Positions 54,605 through 63,113 of a DNA stretch of 64,000 nucleotides are shown here, one piece after another. The notes beneath the pieces are model-generated. The model did not search any database and had not been told where the DNA came from. It worked only from the letters and a program-made list of their open reading frames with translations. The DNA lies in contig DASZHO010000200.1 of assembly GCA_035937795.1 (NCBI GenBank), positions 1 through 64,000 of the forward strand. Direction: 5' to 3'. Position 1 is the stretch's first letter. The number at the start of each line of letters is the position of its first letter. The position numbers and the translations under genes were made by a program. Source of the DNA: JAMQPK01 sp035937795. GTDB taxonomy: Bacteria > Acidobacteriota > Vicinamibacteria > Vicinamibacterales > JAMQPK01.

Positions 54605-55195
54605 CTAACGCTTCGGACGCGGGCCGCGACCGCCATTCAGCCCATCCAGCTGAGCAATCACGAGGCGCAACTGGGCCGCGGTGTCGGAAAGCTGTTGCTG
54701 GCTGGCCTGATAGTCTCCGTCGTTGATCTGCGTGCCCGCTTTTTGCAGAGACGTATCGGCGCTGGCAATCGCCGCGCGCTGCGCGTTCAGCGATCGCCGT
54801 GGAACGTGCGCCGCCTCCACCGCGGCGAGCCGCCCATTGGCCTGCGCGAGCAGCGCCGTCACCTCGCTCAGGCGCCGTTCGGCGCCGCTGCGGAGAGCGA
54901 CCTGCTGGTCGGCGGCCTGCTTGGCGGCCGCTTGCGCGCGTTCGCGGCTGTCGAGCGCATGGTTGAGCGCCAGCCGGTAGTCACGCTGGTCGACGGCGTC
55001 CTGCGCCTGCTTCAACGCGTCGACCGCGGCTTGATATTCCTCGGTGGCGTACCGATCGGCGCCGGCGGCGCGGGCGGCATCGATGGCCCCTTGCGCCTGA
55101 TCCATTTCGCGGGTTGGCGGTGTCCCGCACGCCGAGCTGAAGAGCGCAACGCAGAAAATGAGTACAGTCGCCACCAACGACAGGCGATCGAACAT
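54605..55195 (-). CDS. DUF4398-like lipoprotein with helical repeats
   Basis: 196 residues from ATG 55195; a longer frame upstream overlaps radC and is rejected. A signal helix ends in the lipobox FSSAC. The mature chain is almost all alpha-helical and rich in Ala, Gln, Arg and Asp with a repeating YQAAVDALKQAQDAVDQ pattern, like DUF4398/TPR-like coiled coils. It is probably held in the outer membrane facing the periplasm. Function unknown. Confidence 0.75.
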   Translation of the reverse strand: MFDRLSLVATVLIFCVALFSSACGTPPTREMDQAQGAIDAARAAGADRYATEEYQAAVDALKQAQDAVDQRDYRLALNHALDSRERAQAAAKQAADQQVALRSGAERRLSEVTALLAQANGRLAAVEAAHVPRRSLNAQRAAIASADTSLQKAGTQINDGDYQASQQQLSDTAAQLRLVIAQLDGLNGGRGPRPKR

Positions 55196-55223
55196 CACGC
55201 TGAGTATACCCCGCCACGCACAT

Positions 55224-55892
55224 ATGAAAGCGCTGTCGCCGGACGATCGGCCACGCGAAAAACTCCTCCGTTTGGGCGCCGCCGGATTGGGCGACAACGA
55301 GCTCGTCGCGATTGTGGTGGGCAGCGGCTCGCGTCGGGCCAACGCGCTGGCGCTGGCGAACCAGATTCTGGAAAATGCCGGCGGGCTGCACGGCATTCCC
55401 AGGAGCGGCGTCGACGACCTCCGGCGCCTCGACGGGATGGGGCTCGCGAAGGCGGCGCAGGTGCTCGCCGCGGTGGAGCTGGGCCGCCGGACGTTGCTGC
55501 GCTGCCCGCCCGTGCGCGTGAAATTCAGTCACCCGCGCGACGTCGCCGGCTACCTGCTGCCGCAATTCGGCTCGCGGCCCGTCGAACAGTTTGGCCTCGT
55601 GATGCTCGACACCAAGCATCGGCTGCTGCGCACGTCGGTGATTTCGGTCGGCACGCTCGACTCCAGCCCGGCCCACCCCCGCGAAATTTTTCGCGAGGCG
55701 GCCTCCGCCTCCGCAGCCTGCATCGTGCTGTTCCACAACCATCCGTCTGGCGATCCGACGCCGAGCGTCGACGACGTCGACTTGACGAGGCGGCTCGTGG
55801 CGGCAGGCGAGTTGATGGGCATCGATGTGGTCGACCATTTGATTCTGGCCGACACGCGTTACTTCAGCTTCAAAGAGGCTGGTAGACTATAG
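55224..55892 (+). CDS. radC: RadC-family JAB1/MPN metalloprotein
   Basis: 222 residues from ATG 55224. An N-terminal helix-hairpin-helix region (residues 1-95) is followed by the MPN domain with the zinc motif LFHNHPSGDPTPSVDDVD (H-x-H...S...D). No defined biochemical activity has been confirmed for the family; an old link to DNA repair is disputed. Length is typical. It is divergent from the DUF4398 lipoprotein; larC begins 35 bases later. Confidence 0.93.
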   Translation: MKALSPDDRPREKLLRLGAAGLGDNELVAIVVGSGSRRANALALANQILENAGGLHGIPRSGVDDLRRLDGMGLAKAAQVLAAVELGRRTLLRCPPVRVKFSHPRDVAGYLLPQFGSRPVEQFGLVMLDTKHRLLRTSVISVGTLDSSPAHPREIFREAASASAACIVLFHNHPSGDPTPSVDDVDLTRRLVAAGELMGIDVVDHLILADTRYFSFKEAGRL

Positions 55893-55903
55893 GGCTTCGG
55901 GCT

Positions 55904-55931
55904 GCCCTGAGCCCTGAGCCCTGAGCTTTGA
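55904..55931 (+). repeat. Heptad tandem repeat GCCCTGA
   Basis: Three exact copies (55904-55910, 55911-55917, 55918-55924) and a fourth changed copy GCTTTGA (55925-55931) that contains the larC TTG start codon. They fill the gap between radC and larC. The inverse form appears, degenerate, at 62958 and 63020. Confidence 0.85.
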
Positions 55932-57247
55932 GCCGAATTCTCTACTTCGATTGTTTCTCCGGCGCCTCCGGCGATATGGTGCTGGGCGCGTTGCTCGATG
56001 CCGGGCTGCCGCTCGAGGAGCTTCGCGCGGCGCTCGGCAGCCTTGCCGTCGAGGGCGTCTCGGTGTCGGCTGCGAAGGTACTGCGCGCGGGGGTGTCAGC
56101 CACGAAGTTTTCCGTTCACGAAAACGGCCGGTACGGTCATCCGCATGACCATGCGCATTCGCACGATCACGACGAGCGCCATCTCCACGATCACCCGCGC
56201 GAGCAGGCAACCGCGCACACGCACGATCACTCCGCCGCAGCGGTCGCCCAGGCGCATGGCCACCGGAGCCTCCCGGAGATTAACGCCCTCATCGAGCGGT
56301 CGGCGTTGTCGGGGTCCGCGAAGTCGCGCGCCGGCCAGCTGTTTCAGCGGCTGGGCGAGGTCGAGGCGGCCATCCACCAGATTCCTGTCGAGACCATTCA
56401 CCTTCACGAGGTCGGCGCCCTCGACTCGATTATCGACATCGTCGGCGCGGTGTTCGCCCTCGAGTGGTTCAAGGCCGATCGCATCGTTTCCTCGCCGTTG
56501 AACGTCGGCGGAGGAATGGTGATGTCCGCTCACGGCCGGTTTCCGGTGCCCGCGCCTGCGACTCTGAAGCTGCTCGAAGGGATTCCGATGTACTCGTCAG
56601 GCGCCGAGCGGGAGCTGGTCACGCCCACCGGCGCGTTGCTGGTGTCTTCCTACGCAACGGCGTTTGGTCCGACGCCCGCGATGACCGTCGATAGGATAGG
56701 TTACGGCGCCGGCGATCGCGACCCGTCGGACACGCCGAACGTGCTGCGCGTGATGATTGGCGAGAGCGCCGGGCACGCGGGCACCGAGCAGATCGTCGTG
56801 GTCGAGTGCGAGATCGACGACATGAACCCGCAGCTGTTCGGATCGGTGATGGACAGGTTGTATGCCGCCGGAGCGCTGGAAGTCTATTTCGCGGCCGTCC
56901 AGATGAAAAAGAACCGGCCCGGCACGCTGCTCACGATCCTGGCGCGCCCCGAGCAGCGCGGGAGTCTCGTGTCGATCGTGTTTCGAGAGACGACGACAAT
57001 TGGCGTGCGGTATCACGAGGTCACGCGAGAGCGGCTGGAGCGCGAAATCGTTCGTGTGGAAACGCCTCTCGGCCCCATTCGTTTCAAAGTTGCCCGGCTT
57101 TGCGGGGAGGTGGTGAACGCGTCGCCCGAGTTCGAAGACTGCCTACGCGTTGCTGCCGGCGAGGCGATGCCCGTCAAGGAAGTGCAGGCGATCGCCGTGA
57201 AGGCTTACCTGGACCGGGAGAACGCCGGGCGCAACCCTCAGGGCTGA
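55928..57247 (+). CDS. larC: Nickel pincer cofactor biosynthesis protein LarC
   Basis: 439 residues from TTG 55928. N-terminus ILYFDCFSGASGDMVLGAL is the family signature; a His/Asp-rich stretch with many HDH units occupies residues about 71-115. SPLNVGGGMV, AHGRFPVPAPATLKLLEG and ELVTPTGALL follow. LarC is a CTP-dependent nickel insertase that puts Ni into the pincer cofactor of lactate racemase and relatives. Here LarC1 and LarC2 parts are in one frame; no larA, larB or larE is in the window. The TTG lies in a tandem repeat. Confidence 0.9.
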   Translation: MSRILYFDCFSGASGDMVLGALLDAGLPLEELRAALGSLAVEGVSVSAAKVLRAGVSATKFSVHENGRYGHPHDHAHSHDHDERHLHDHPREQATAHTHDHSAAAVAQAHGHRSLPEINALIERSALSGSAKSRAGQLFQRLGEVEAAIHQIPVETIHLHEVGALDSIIDIVGAVFALEWFKADRIVSSPLNVGGGMVMSAHGRFPVPAPATLKLLEGIPMYSSGAERELVTPTGALLVSSYATAFGPTPAMTVDRIGYGAGDRDPSDTPNVLRVMIGESAGHAGTEQIVVVECEIDDMNPQLFGSVMDRLYAAGALEVYFAAVQMKKNRPGTLLTILARPEQRGSLVSIVFRETTTIGVRYHEVTRERLEREIVRVETPLGPIRFKVARLCGEVVNASPEFEDCLRVAAGEAMPVKEVQAIAVKAYLDRENAGRNPQG

Positions 57248-57264
57248 CGAACCGCTCAAACACC

Positions 57265-59184
57265 GTGTCCTTCTACATCACCACGCCCATCTACTACGTC
57301 AATGCGGAGCCTCATCTGGGACACGCATACACCACCGTCGTGGCTGATGCGATTGCCCGGTCAAGACGCTTGCTGGGCGGGGATGTCTTCTTCCTTACCG
57401 GTACGGATGAGCACGGCCAGAAAGTGGAACGCGCCGCCAGGGCCCGGGGAATGACGCCGCAGGCGTTTGCCGATCTGATTTCGAGCTCCTTCCGCGAACT
57501 GTTCAGCCACCTGAACATTACGAACGACGATTTCATCCGCACGACTGAACCACGGCACATCCGCGCCGCACAGGCTCTCTGGCGGCGGGTCAGAGAGAGA
57601 GATGAGAGTCTTCTCTACAAGGCGATGTACGAGGGGTGGTATTGCACCGTGGATGAAGTCTTCGTTCCGGAAACGCAGCTGGTGGACGGGAAATGCCCCG
57701 ACTGCGGCAATCCCGTCGAACGGCTCAGCGAGGAGAGCTACTTCTTCAAGCTCTCGGCGTTTCAGGATCGCCTGCTGGAGCACTACGCAAGACATCCGGA
57801 TTTCGTGACCCCGGAGAGCCGCCTGAACGAGATCACGGCGTTCGTCAAATCAGGACTCAAGGATCTCAGCGTCAGTCGAACATCATTCAACTGGGGGATT
57901 CCGGTCCCGGACGATCCGCGCCATGTGATGTACGTCTGGTTTGACGCGCTCACGAATTACCTGACCGCCGCTGGTTTCCCGGACGACCAGGCGCGCCTGC
58001 AGAGGTATTGGCCCGCCGACGTTCACCTGATGGGGAAGGAAATCATCAGGCAACATGCTGTCTACTGGCCGGCTTTTTTGATGGCGGCGGGCCTCGAGGT
58101 GCCCAGACGGATAGTGGGCCACGGATGGTGGCTGATGAACGAAGCCAAGATGTCCAAATCGCTCGGCAACGTCGTTCGCCCGCAGGCGTACACTCGCGTG
58201 TTCGGTGTCGATGGGTTCCGGTATTTCCTCCTGCGCGAGATGACGCTCGGCCACGATGCGAATTTCAGCGATGAGGCATTCCTGACGCGCTACAACGCCG
58301 ATCTCGCCAACGATCTCGGGAATCTCGTCAGCAGATCGACGACGATGATTCATCGGTATTGTGAGGGCCGGGTGCCTCCATCCAGTTCTCGGTACGAAGA
58401 TGCGGCGCTGGCTCAAAAACTCGACGATGTGTTCGCGCTTGCGAAAACGCGGATGAGTGAGTCCTATCTGTTCTCCCTTGCACTGCGCGATATCTGGGAG
58501 CTCATCGGGGTGACCAACAAGTACATCGCGACCAGAGAGCCATGGGCGCTGGCCCGGGACGACAGCAGGCGGGAGGAGTTGCACGAGGTTCTCCGTCAAA
58601 GCGCGAACGTGCTGCGCGTCGTCGCAGGATTGATTGAACCGGTCATGCCGGCCACCGCCGGGCGAATTCGAACGATGCTCGGAATTCAACCCGAGACGTG
58701 GCACCAGCTTCAGAAGAAGAGAATCGAAGAAGGCACACGGCTCGGGACCGTGGAGCCTCTGTTTCCAAGAATCGACCAGAGCGTCGAGGAGTTGCGAAAA
58801 ATGTCCGATCCGGTTGTTCCAGGCCAAACGCCGGCCGAAGCGCCACAGGTTGCGCCGGGCGATGCAAGAATTTCTATCGATGATTTCATGAAGGTCGAGC
58901 TGCGCGTCGCCAGAATCGTCGCGGCGGAGGCCGTGCCGAAGTCGAAGAAGCTCCTGAAGCTCCAGGTGGATCTCGGAACCGAGCAGCGCACGATCGTCGC
59001 AGGCATCGCCGAGGCCTACGCACCCGAGACGCTGGCCGGCCGCACCATCGTGGTCGTCGCGAATCTCAAGGCCGCGAAGCTGATGGGCATCGAGTCCAAC
59101 GGCATGGTGCTGGCGGCAAGCACCGACGCCGGCAAGCCCATCCTTCTGAGCGTGGAAGGGGAGCCGGGAATGCGGGTGCGGTAA
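57265..59184 (+). CDS. metG: Methionyl-tRNA synthetase
   Basis: 639 residues from GTG 57265. Class I signature HIGH-like HLGH in NAEPHLGHAYTT, zinc pair in GKCPDCGN, and the KMSKS loop in EAKMSKSLGNVV. A C-terminal tRNA-binding OB domain covers the last 110 residues, with RVARIVAAEAVPKSKKLLKL. It charges tRNA-Met and is essential. One zinc knuckle only, so it is the short form with a fused OB domain. It follows larC by 17 bases. Confidence 0.95.
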   Translation: MSFYITTPIYYVNAEPHLGHAYTTVVADAIARSRRLLGGDVFFLTGTDEHGQKVERAARARGMTPQAFADLISSSFRELFSHLNITNDDFIRTTEPRHIRAAQALWRRVRERDESLLYKAMYEGWYCTVDEVFVPETQLVDGKCPDCGNPVERLSEESYFFKLSAFQDRLLEHYARHPDFVTPESRLNEITAFVKSGLKDLSVSRTSFNWGIPVPDDPRHVMYVWFDALTNYLTAAGFPDDQARLQRYWPADVHLMGKEIIRQHAVYWPAFLMAAGLEVPRRIVGHGWWLMNEAKMSKSLGNVVRPQAYTRVFGVDGFRYFLLREMTLGHDANFSDEAFLTRYNADLANDLGNLVSRSTTMIHRYCEGRVPPSSSRYEDAALAQKLDDVFALAKTRMSESYLFSLALRDIWELIGVTNKYIATREPWALARDDSRREELHEVLRQSANVLRVVAGLIEPVMPATAGRIRTMLGIQPETWHQLQKKRIEEGTRLGTVEPLFPRIDQSVEELRKMSDPVVPGQTPAEAPQVAPGDARISIDDFMKVELRVARIVAAEAVPKSKKLLKLQVDLGTEQRTIVAGIAEAYAPETLAGRTIVVVANLKAAKLMGIESNGMVLAASTDAGKPILLSVEGEPGMRVR

Positions 59185-59230
59185 TCATCGTTGCTCAACC
59201 CGCCCGGCGCGGATTCCTCGCGCCGTGCGC

Positions 59231-59236
59231 TATAAT
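59231..59236 (+). promoter_or_regulatory. TATAAT -10 hexamer before the HupE gene
   Basis: A perfect TATAAT, 24 bases before the ATG at 59261. The -35 position (about 59208) has no good match. It is a candidate start for the HupE-MBL-MBL operon. Confidence 0.35.
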
Positions 59237-59260
59237 CCCGCCCACTTCGGATCATCAATA

Positions 59261-60379
59261 ATGTTTCCAGCGGCTCCTCGCCGGCGGCTCGGGAATCCTT
59301 TTTTGCGGGGGCTCTTTGCGCTTTGCGTGCTGGCCCGTCCCATGCCGGCGGCGGCGCATCCGGTGCCCTTCAGCTATCTCGACCTGCGCCTCCAGCCGGG
59401 CCCGGCGGACGAGATCGACGGCTCGCTGGTCATCCATATTTTCGACCTGGCTCACGATCTCAATATCGATCCGCCCGAACGGCTGCTCGACCCGCGGCTG
59501 GTTGATCAAGAGGCCTCCGCGATCGTTCGGCTCCTGAGTCCAAGACTCACAATCTCATCCGGCGGCCGCCCGTTGCGGGCGGAGTGGTCGCGGGTCGAGA
59601 TCCTCGCCGAGCGGCAATCGCTGCGGGTGCATGTGCGATATCCGCTGGCGGCTGCGCCGGGGGCCCTGACGGTCCTTGCCGCGATGTTTCCCTACGACCC
59701 TGCGCACCAGACATTCATCAATATTTATGAGGGCGGGGCCCTCACCCAGGCGATTGTCGACGGCAGCCACCCGCGGTTTGAATACTTCGCAGGCACCGGT
59801 CAGGGGGCGCTCGCGGTGATGCGCAAGTTCATTCCCGCCGGCATTCACCATATCTTGATCGGTCCCGACCATCTGCTGTTTCTCTTCGGGCTCTTGCTGC
59901 TGGGCGGCAGCATCCGGCAGCTCGCCGTGGTCGTGACCTCCTTCACCGTTGCCCACAGCCTGACGCTGTCGCTCGCGGCGCTCAATATCGTGACGCCGCC
60001 CGTGCGGATCATCGAGCCGGCCATTGCACTCAGCATCGTGTATGTCGGCGCCGACAACTTGCTGGTTCGTGACGGCCGCGACGTGCGCGCGTGGATTGCG
60101 TTCGGCTTCGGATTCATTCATGGCTTCGGCTTCGCGAACGTGCTGCGCGAAATGGACCTCCCGGCTCGCGCGCTCGGTTGGTCGCTGTTCTCTTTCAACG
60201 TGGGCGTGGAGATCGGCCAGCTCCTCGTCGTGGTCGCCGTCGCGTCCATGTTGAGGATAGTGAGCGCGCGCAGCGAAGCCGCCGGTCGGCGGGTCGCGTT
60301 TGCCGGTTCGATTGTCGTGATCGCGGCGGGAGCATTCTGGTTCGTTCAACGTGTCTTCTTTCCTGGAGGATGGTCATGA
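59261..60379 (+). CDS. HupE/UreJ-family membrane protein
   Basis: 372 residues from ATG 59261 (a GTG at 59225 is less likely). A signal peptide ends in PAAAHP. A periplasmic beta-rich domain of about 150 residues comes next, then HupE-type helices with GIHHILIGPDHLLFLFGLLL, TVAHSLTLSLAAL and FGFGFIHGFGFANVL, whose His residues are typical of the nickel/metal permease family. The N-terminal extension makes it longer than simple HupE. Metal import for the next genes or for nickel enzymes is possible. Confidence 0.87.
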   Translation: MFPAAPRRRLGNPFLRGLFALCVLARPMPAAAHPVPFSYLDLRLQPGPADEIDGSLVIHIFDLAHDLNIDPPERLLDPRLVDQEASAIVRLLSPRLTISSGGRPLRAEWSRVEILAERQSLRVHVRYPLAAAPGALTVLAAMFPYDPAHQTFINIYEGGALTQAIVDGSHPRFEYFAGTGQGALAVMRKFIPAGIHHILIGPDHLLFLFGLLLLGGSIRQLAVVVTSFTVAHSLTLSLAALNIVTPPVRIIEPAIALSIVYVGADNLLVRDGRDVRAWIAFGFGFIHGFGFANVLREMDLPARALGWSLFSFNVGVEIGQLLVVVAVASMLRIVSARSEAAGRRVAFAGSIVVIAAGAFWFVQRVFFPGGWS

Positions 60380-61293
60380 GACGAGGAATCCTGCTCGCGA
60401 CGCTGACAGCGGTCGGAGGTTTGACGGTGGCGGCAGCGGCTTTCCAGGCGCCGGCCCGGGGACTGTCGCCGACGGCGGTCGCGGCGGTGCGAATTGAAAA
60501 GGTGCGGGACAACTTGTACATGGTCACCGGGGCGGAGAACCCGGCAGGTCCCGAAGGGTTCGCCGGCGGCAACACCGGGGTGTTCGTCACCAACGCTGGC
60601 GTGGTTGTGGTCGATACGAAGCTGACGGGGTGGGGCCAGGTGATTCTTGACAAGATCAAGACCGTTACCGACAAGCCGGTCGTGAGAATCGTCAACACCC
60701 ACACGCACGGCGATCACACCGGCAGCAACAACATGTTCCCTGCAACGGTCGACATCGTCGCCCAGGAAAACACCAAGGCCAACATGCAGAAGATGGACGC
60801 GTTCAAGGGCGACAACGCGAAGTTCCTTCCGAAGCAGACATTCGCCGACAGGCTGACGCTCGGCAGCGGCAAGGATCGGATGGAGCTGTATTATTTCGGC
60901 CGCGGCCACACCAACGGCGACGCCTGGATCGTGTATCCGGCGGTTCGCGTGATGCAGACGGGCGACATGTTTGCGTGGAAGGATGCGCCGACGCTCGACC
61001 GCAATAATGGTGGCAGCGGGGTTGAATACGCCGCGACGGTCGGCAAGGCGCTGGCCACCGTGAAGAACGTCGATACGCTGATTGTCGGCCACAGTCCGCT
61101 GCGGACCATTCCCGAGCTGCGTGAATATCAGCAGTTCATGACCGACTTCGTCGCCGCCGTCAAACAGGCAAAGGCGGCGGGTAAGAGCGTGGACGACGCG
61201 ACAGCGTCGATCGATTTGACAACGAAGTACAAGGGCTACACGAAAGACCGCTACAAGGGAGCCATTCAGGCGATTTACGATGAGTTGAAATGA
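60376..61293 (+). CDS. MBL-fold hydrolase, exported
   Basis: 305 residues from ATG 60376, overlapping the HupE stop by ATGA and preceded by a GGAGGA site. A signal peptide of about 24 residues ends in AAAAF. The metal motif is NTHTHGDHTGS (H-x-H-x-D-H), followed by the ligand regions YYFGRGHTNGDA and LIVGHSP. It is a periplasmic metallo-beta-lactamase-fold enzyme of unknown substrate. The gene at 61307 is a close paralogue (QENTKANM-KMD shared). Confidence 0.88.
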   Translation: MRRGILLATLTAVGGLTVAAAAFQAPARGLSPTAVAAVRIEKVRDNLYMVTGAENPAGPEGFAGGNTGVFVTNAGVVVVDTKLTGWGQVILDKIKTVTDKPVVRIVNTHTHGDHTGSNNMFPATVDIVAQENTKANMQKMDAFKGDNAKFLPKQTFADRLTLGSGKDRMELYYFGRGHTNGDAWIVYPAVRVMQTGDMFAWKDAPTLDRNNGGSGVEYAATVGKALATVKNVDTLIVGHSPLRTIPELREYQQFMTDFVAAVKQAKAAGKSVDDATASIDLTTKYKGYTKDRYKGAIQAIYDELK

Positions 61294-61306
61294 ACACGGA
61301 GGCGTT

Positions 61307-62212
61307 ATGAAACGAGGCATCGTCTTGGGCGCGTTGATCGCGGTCGGAGCGCTGTCGCTCGCGGTCGCGGCATACCAGGCGCCGGCGCAGGCGCCGAAGG
61401 TCATTCAGGTCGACAAGCTGAAGGACAACCTGTACGTCCTCAAGGGAGGCGGAGGCAACACCGCCGTATTCCTCACCGCGAACGGCGTCGTCGTCGTTGA
61501 CGCCAAGAATCCGGGATGGGGTCAGCCGATCCTCGACAAGATCAAGGAGCTGACGCCCAAGCCGATCTCGATGTTGATCAATACGCACACGCACGGCGAC
61601 CACGTCAGCGGCAATGTGGAGTTTCCCGCGACGATCGATATCGTGACGCAGGAAAACACCAAGGCCAACATGGAGAAGATGGACATCTTCAAGCAGAGCG
61701 GCGGCAAGGGCCTGCCGAAGCGGACGTTCAAGGACAAGATGACCATCGGACGCGGGGCCGACCAGATCGATTTGTATTATTTCGGCCCGGGTCATACCAA
61801 CGGCGACGCGTGGGTGGTCTTCCCGGCGCTGCGCACCGTGCACGCGGCCGATCTGTTCGCCAACAAGGGACTCCCGAACATCGACACCGATAACGGCGGC
61901 AGCGTGCTGCATTACCCCGACACGCTCAACAAGGCTTACAACGGGATCAAGAACGTAGACACGGTGATTAACGGCCACAACAACACGACGACGACCTGGC
62001 CGGATCTGAAGACATATGCGGAGTTCAATCAGGATTTCCTCGTGTGGGCGCAGGCGGAATTGAAGGCTGGAAAGACCCCGGAGCAGGCCGCGGGTGAATG
62101 GAAGCTTCCCGAGAAGTACCAGACCCTGGGCTATTCAGCGACCGCTCCGACGCTGTTCGGTGGTCTGGCGGGGCGGATCAAACTCCTTACTGATGAGATG
62201 AAAAAGAGGTAG
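61307..62212 (+). CDS. MBL-fold hydrolase, exported (tandem paralogue)
   Basis: 301 residues from ATG 61307, 13 bases after the first copy, with a GGAG-type site. Signal peptide similar to its neighbour. The motif is NTHTHGDHVSGN and YYFGPGHTNGDAWVV. It differs from the first copy mostly in the last 70 residues and lacks the N-terminal loop insert around residue 55. The tandem pair arose by duplication. Substrate unknown. Confidence 0.88.
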   Translation: MKRGIVLGALIAVGALSLAVAAYQAPAQAPKVIQVDKLKDNLYVLKGGGGNTAVFLTANGVVVVDAKNPGWGQPILDKIKELTPKPISMLINTHTHGDHVSGNVEFPATIDIVTQENTKANMEKMDIFKQSGGKGLPKRTFKDKMTIGRGADQIDLYYFGPGHTNGDAWVVFPALRTVHAADLFANKGLPNIDTDNGGSVLHYPDTLNKAYNGIKNVDTVINGHNNTTTTWPDLKTYAEFNQDFLVWAQAELKAGKTPEQAAGEWKLPEKYQTLGYSATAPTLFGGLAGRIKLLTDEMKKR

Positions 62213-62230
62213 GCGGCCGATAATCAGACC

Positions 62231-62956
62231 GTGAGAGTCTCCGTCATCGTTCCTGCATACAATGAGGAGCGCCTTTTAGCGGTAACGTTGCGCAGTATTT
62301 GTGAGGCGGCAAAGGAGTTCGACCGGCAAGGCTGGTCGTCGGAAGTCATCGTGTGTGACAACAACTCCACGGACCGCACCCCGGAAATCGCCGCACAGGC
62401 CGGCGCGAAGGTCGTGTTCGAGCCGCTCAATCAGATCGCCCGCGCGCGCAATACCGGGGCCGCTCATGCCAATGGTGAATGGCTGATCTTTGTCGATGCG
62501 GACTGTTATCCAACCCCTGAGCTCTTTGCCGACATGGCCCGGACCATCCGGCAGGCGCGCTGCCTGGCCGGCGGCAGCACTGTTTCGGTGGAAGGAGCTC
62601 ATCCGCTCATGAGCGCCGGGGTCTCGATCTGGAACGCGTTGAGCAGGATCAATAAATGGGCCGCCGGTTCATGTATCTTTTGTGAAGCGTCGGCGTTCCG
62701 CGAGGTGGGTGGGTTCAATCAGGCGATGTACGCGGGCGAGGAGATCGATCTGTTCCGGCGCTTGAAGCGTCTGGCCCGGCTGAAAGGTCGGATCATCGTT
62801 GTGCTCCATCGGCATCCGTTACGGACGAGCGACCGCAAGGCCCGGCTTTACACATCGTGGGAACTGTTGACCTTCTTCGGTCGAACCATCGTGAGTGGAG
62901 GGCGGACACTGCGGAGCGCCGAGGCGTGCTACGCATGGTATGACGGCAGGCGATGA
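62231..62956 (+). CDS. Glycosyltransferase family 2
   Basis: 241 residues from GTG 62231. GT-A start VSVIVPAYNEERLLAVTLRS, VIVCDNNSTDRTPEIA, and the DxD site FVDADCYPTPEL. It has no long C-terminal membrane part. The nearest genes are the MBL-fold pair, so it is outside the main glycan loci. Its acceptor may be a lipid or a small molecule. Confidence 0.88.
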   Translation: MRVSVIVPAYNEERLLAVTLRSICEAAKEFDRQGWSSEVIVCDNNSTDRTPEIAAQAGAKVVFEPLNQIARARNTGAAHANGEWLIFVDADCYPTPELFADMARTIRQARCLAGGSTVSVEGAHPLMSAGVSIWNALSRINKWAAGSCIFCEASAFREVGGFNQAMYAGEEIDLFRRLKRLARLKGRIIVVLHRHPLRTSDRKARLYTSWELLTFFGRTIVSGGRTLRSAEACYAWYDGRR

Positions 62957-62957
62957 T

Positions 62958-63040
62958 GGGCTCAAGGATAGGGGTCTGGTGTTGTGTCATGCGGTCGATC
63001 TCTGACTGGTCACGGCACAGGGCTCAAGGCTCGGGGCTTG
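62958..63040 (-). repeat. Degenerate GGGCTCA heptad repeats
   Basis: On the + strand GGGCTCA AGGATAG GGGTCTG (62958-62978) and GGGCTCA AGGCTCG GGGCTTG (63020-63040) are changed copies of the inverse of the GCCCTGA unit before larC. They lie in the convergent gap between the GT2 and MBL genes. Confidence 0.45.
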
Positions 63041-63113
63041 ACAGCCTGTGGTGAAAGTCGGCGCATAACGACGTGCGATACCGCGATGGAAATCGTGGCG
63101 AGCGATTTGCGAT

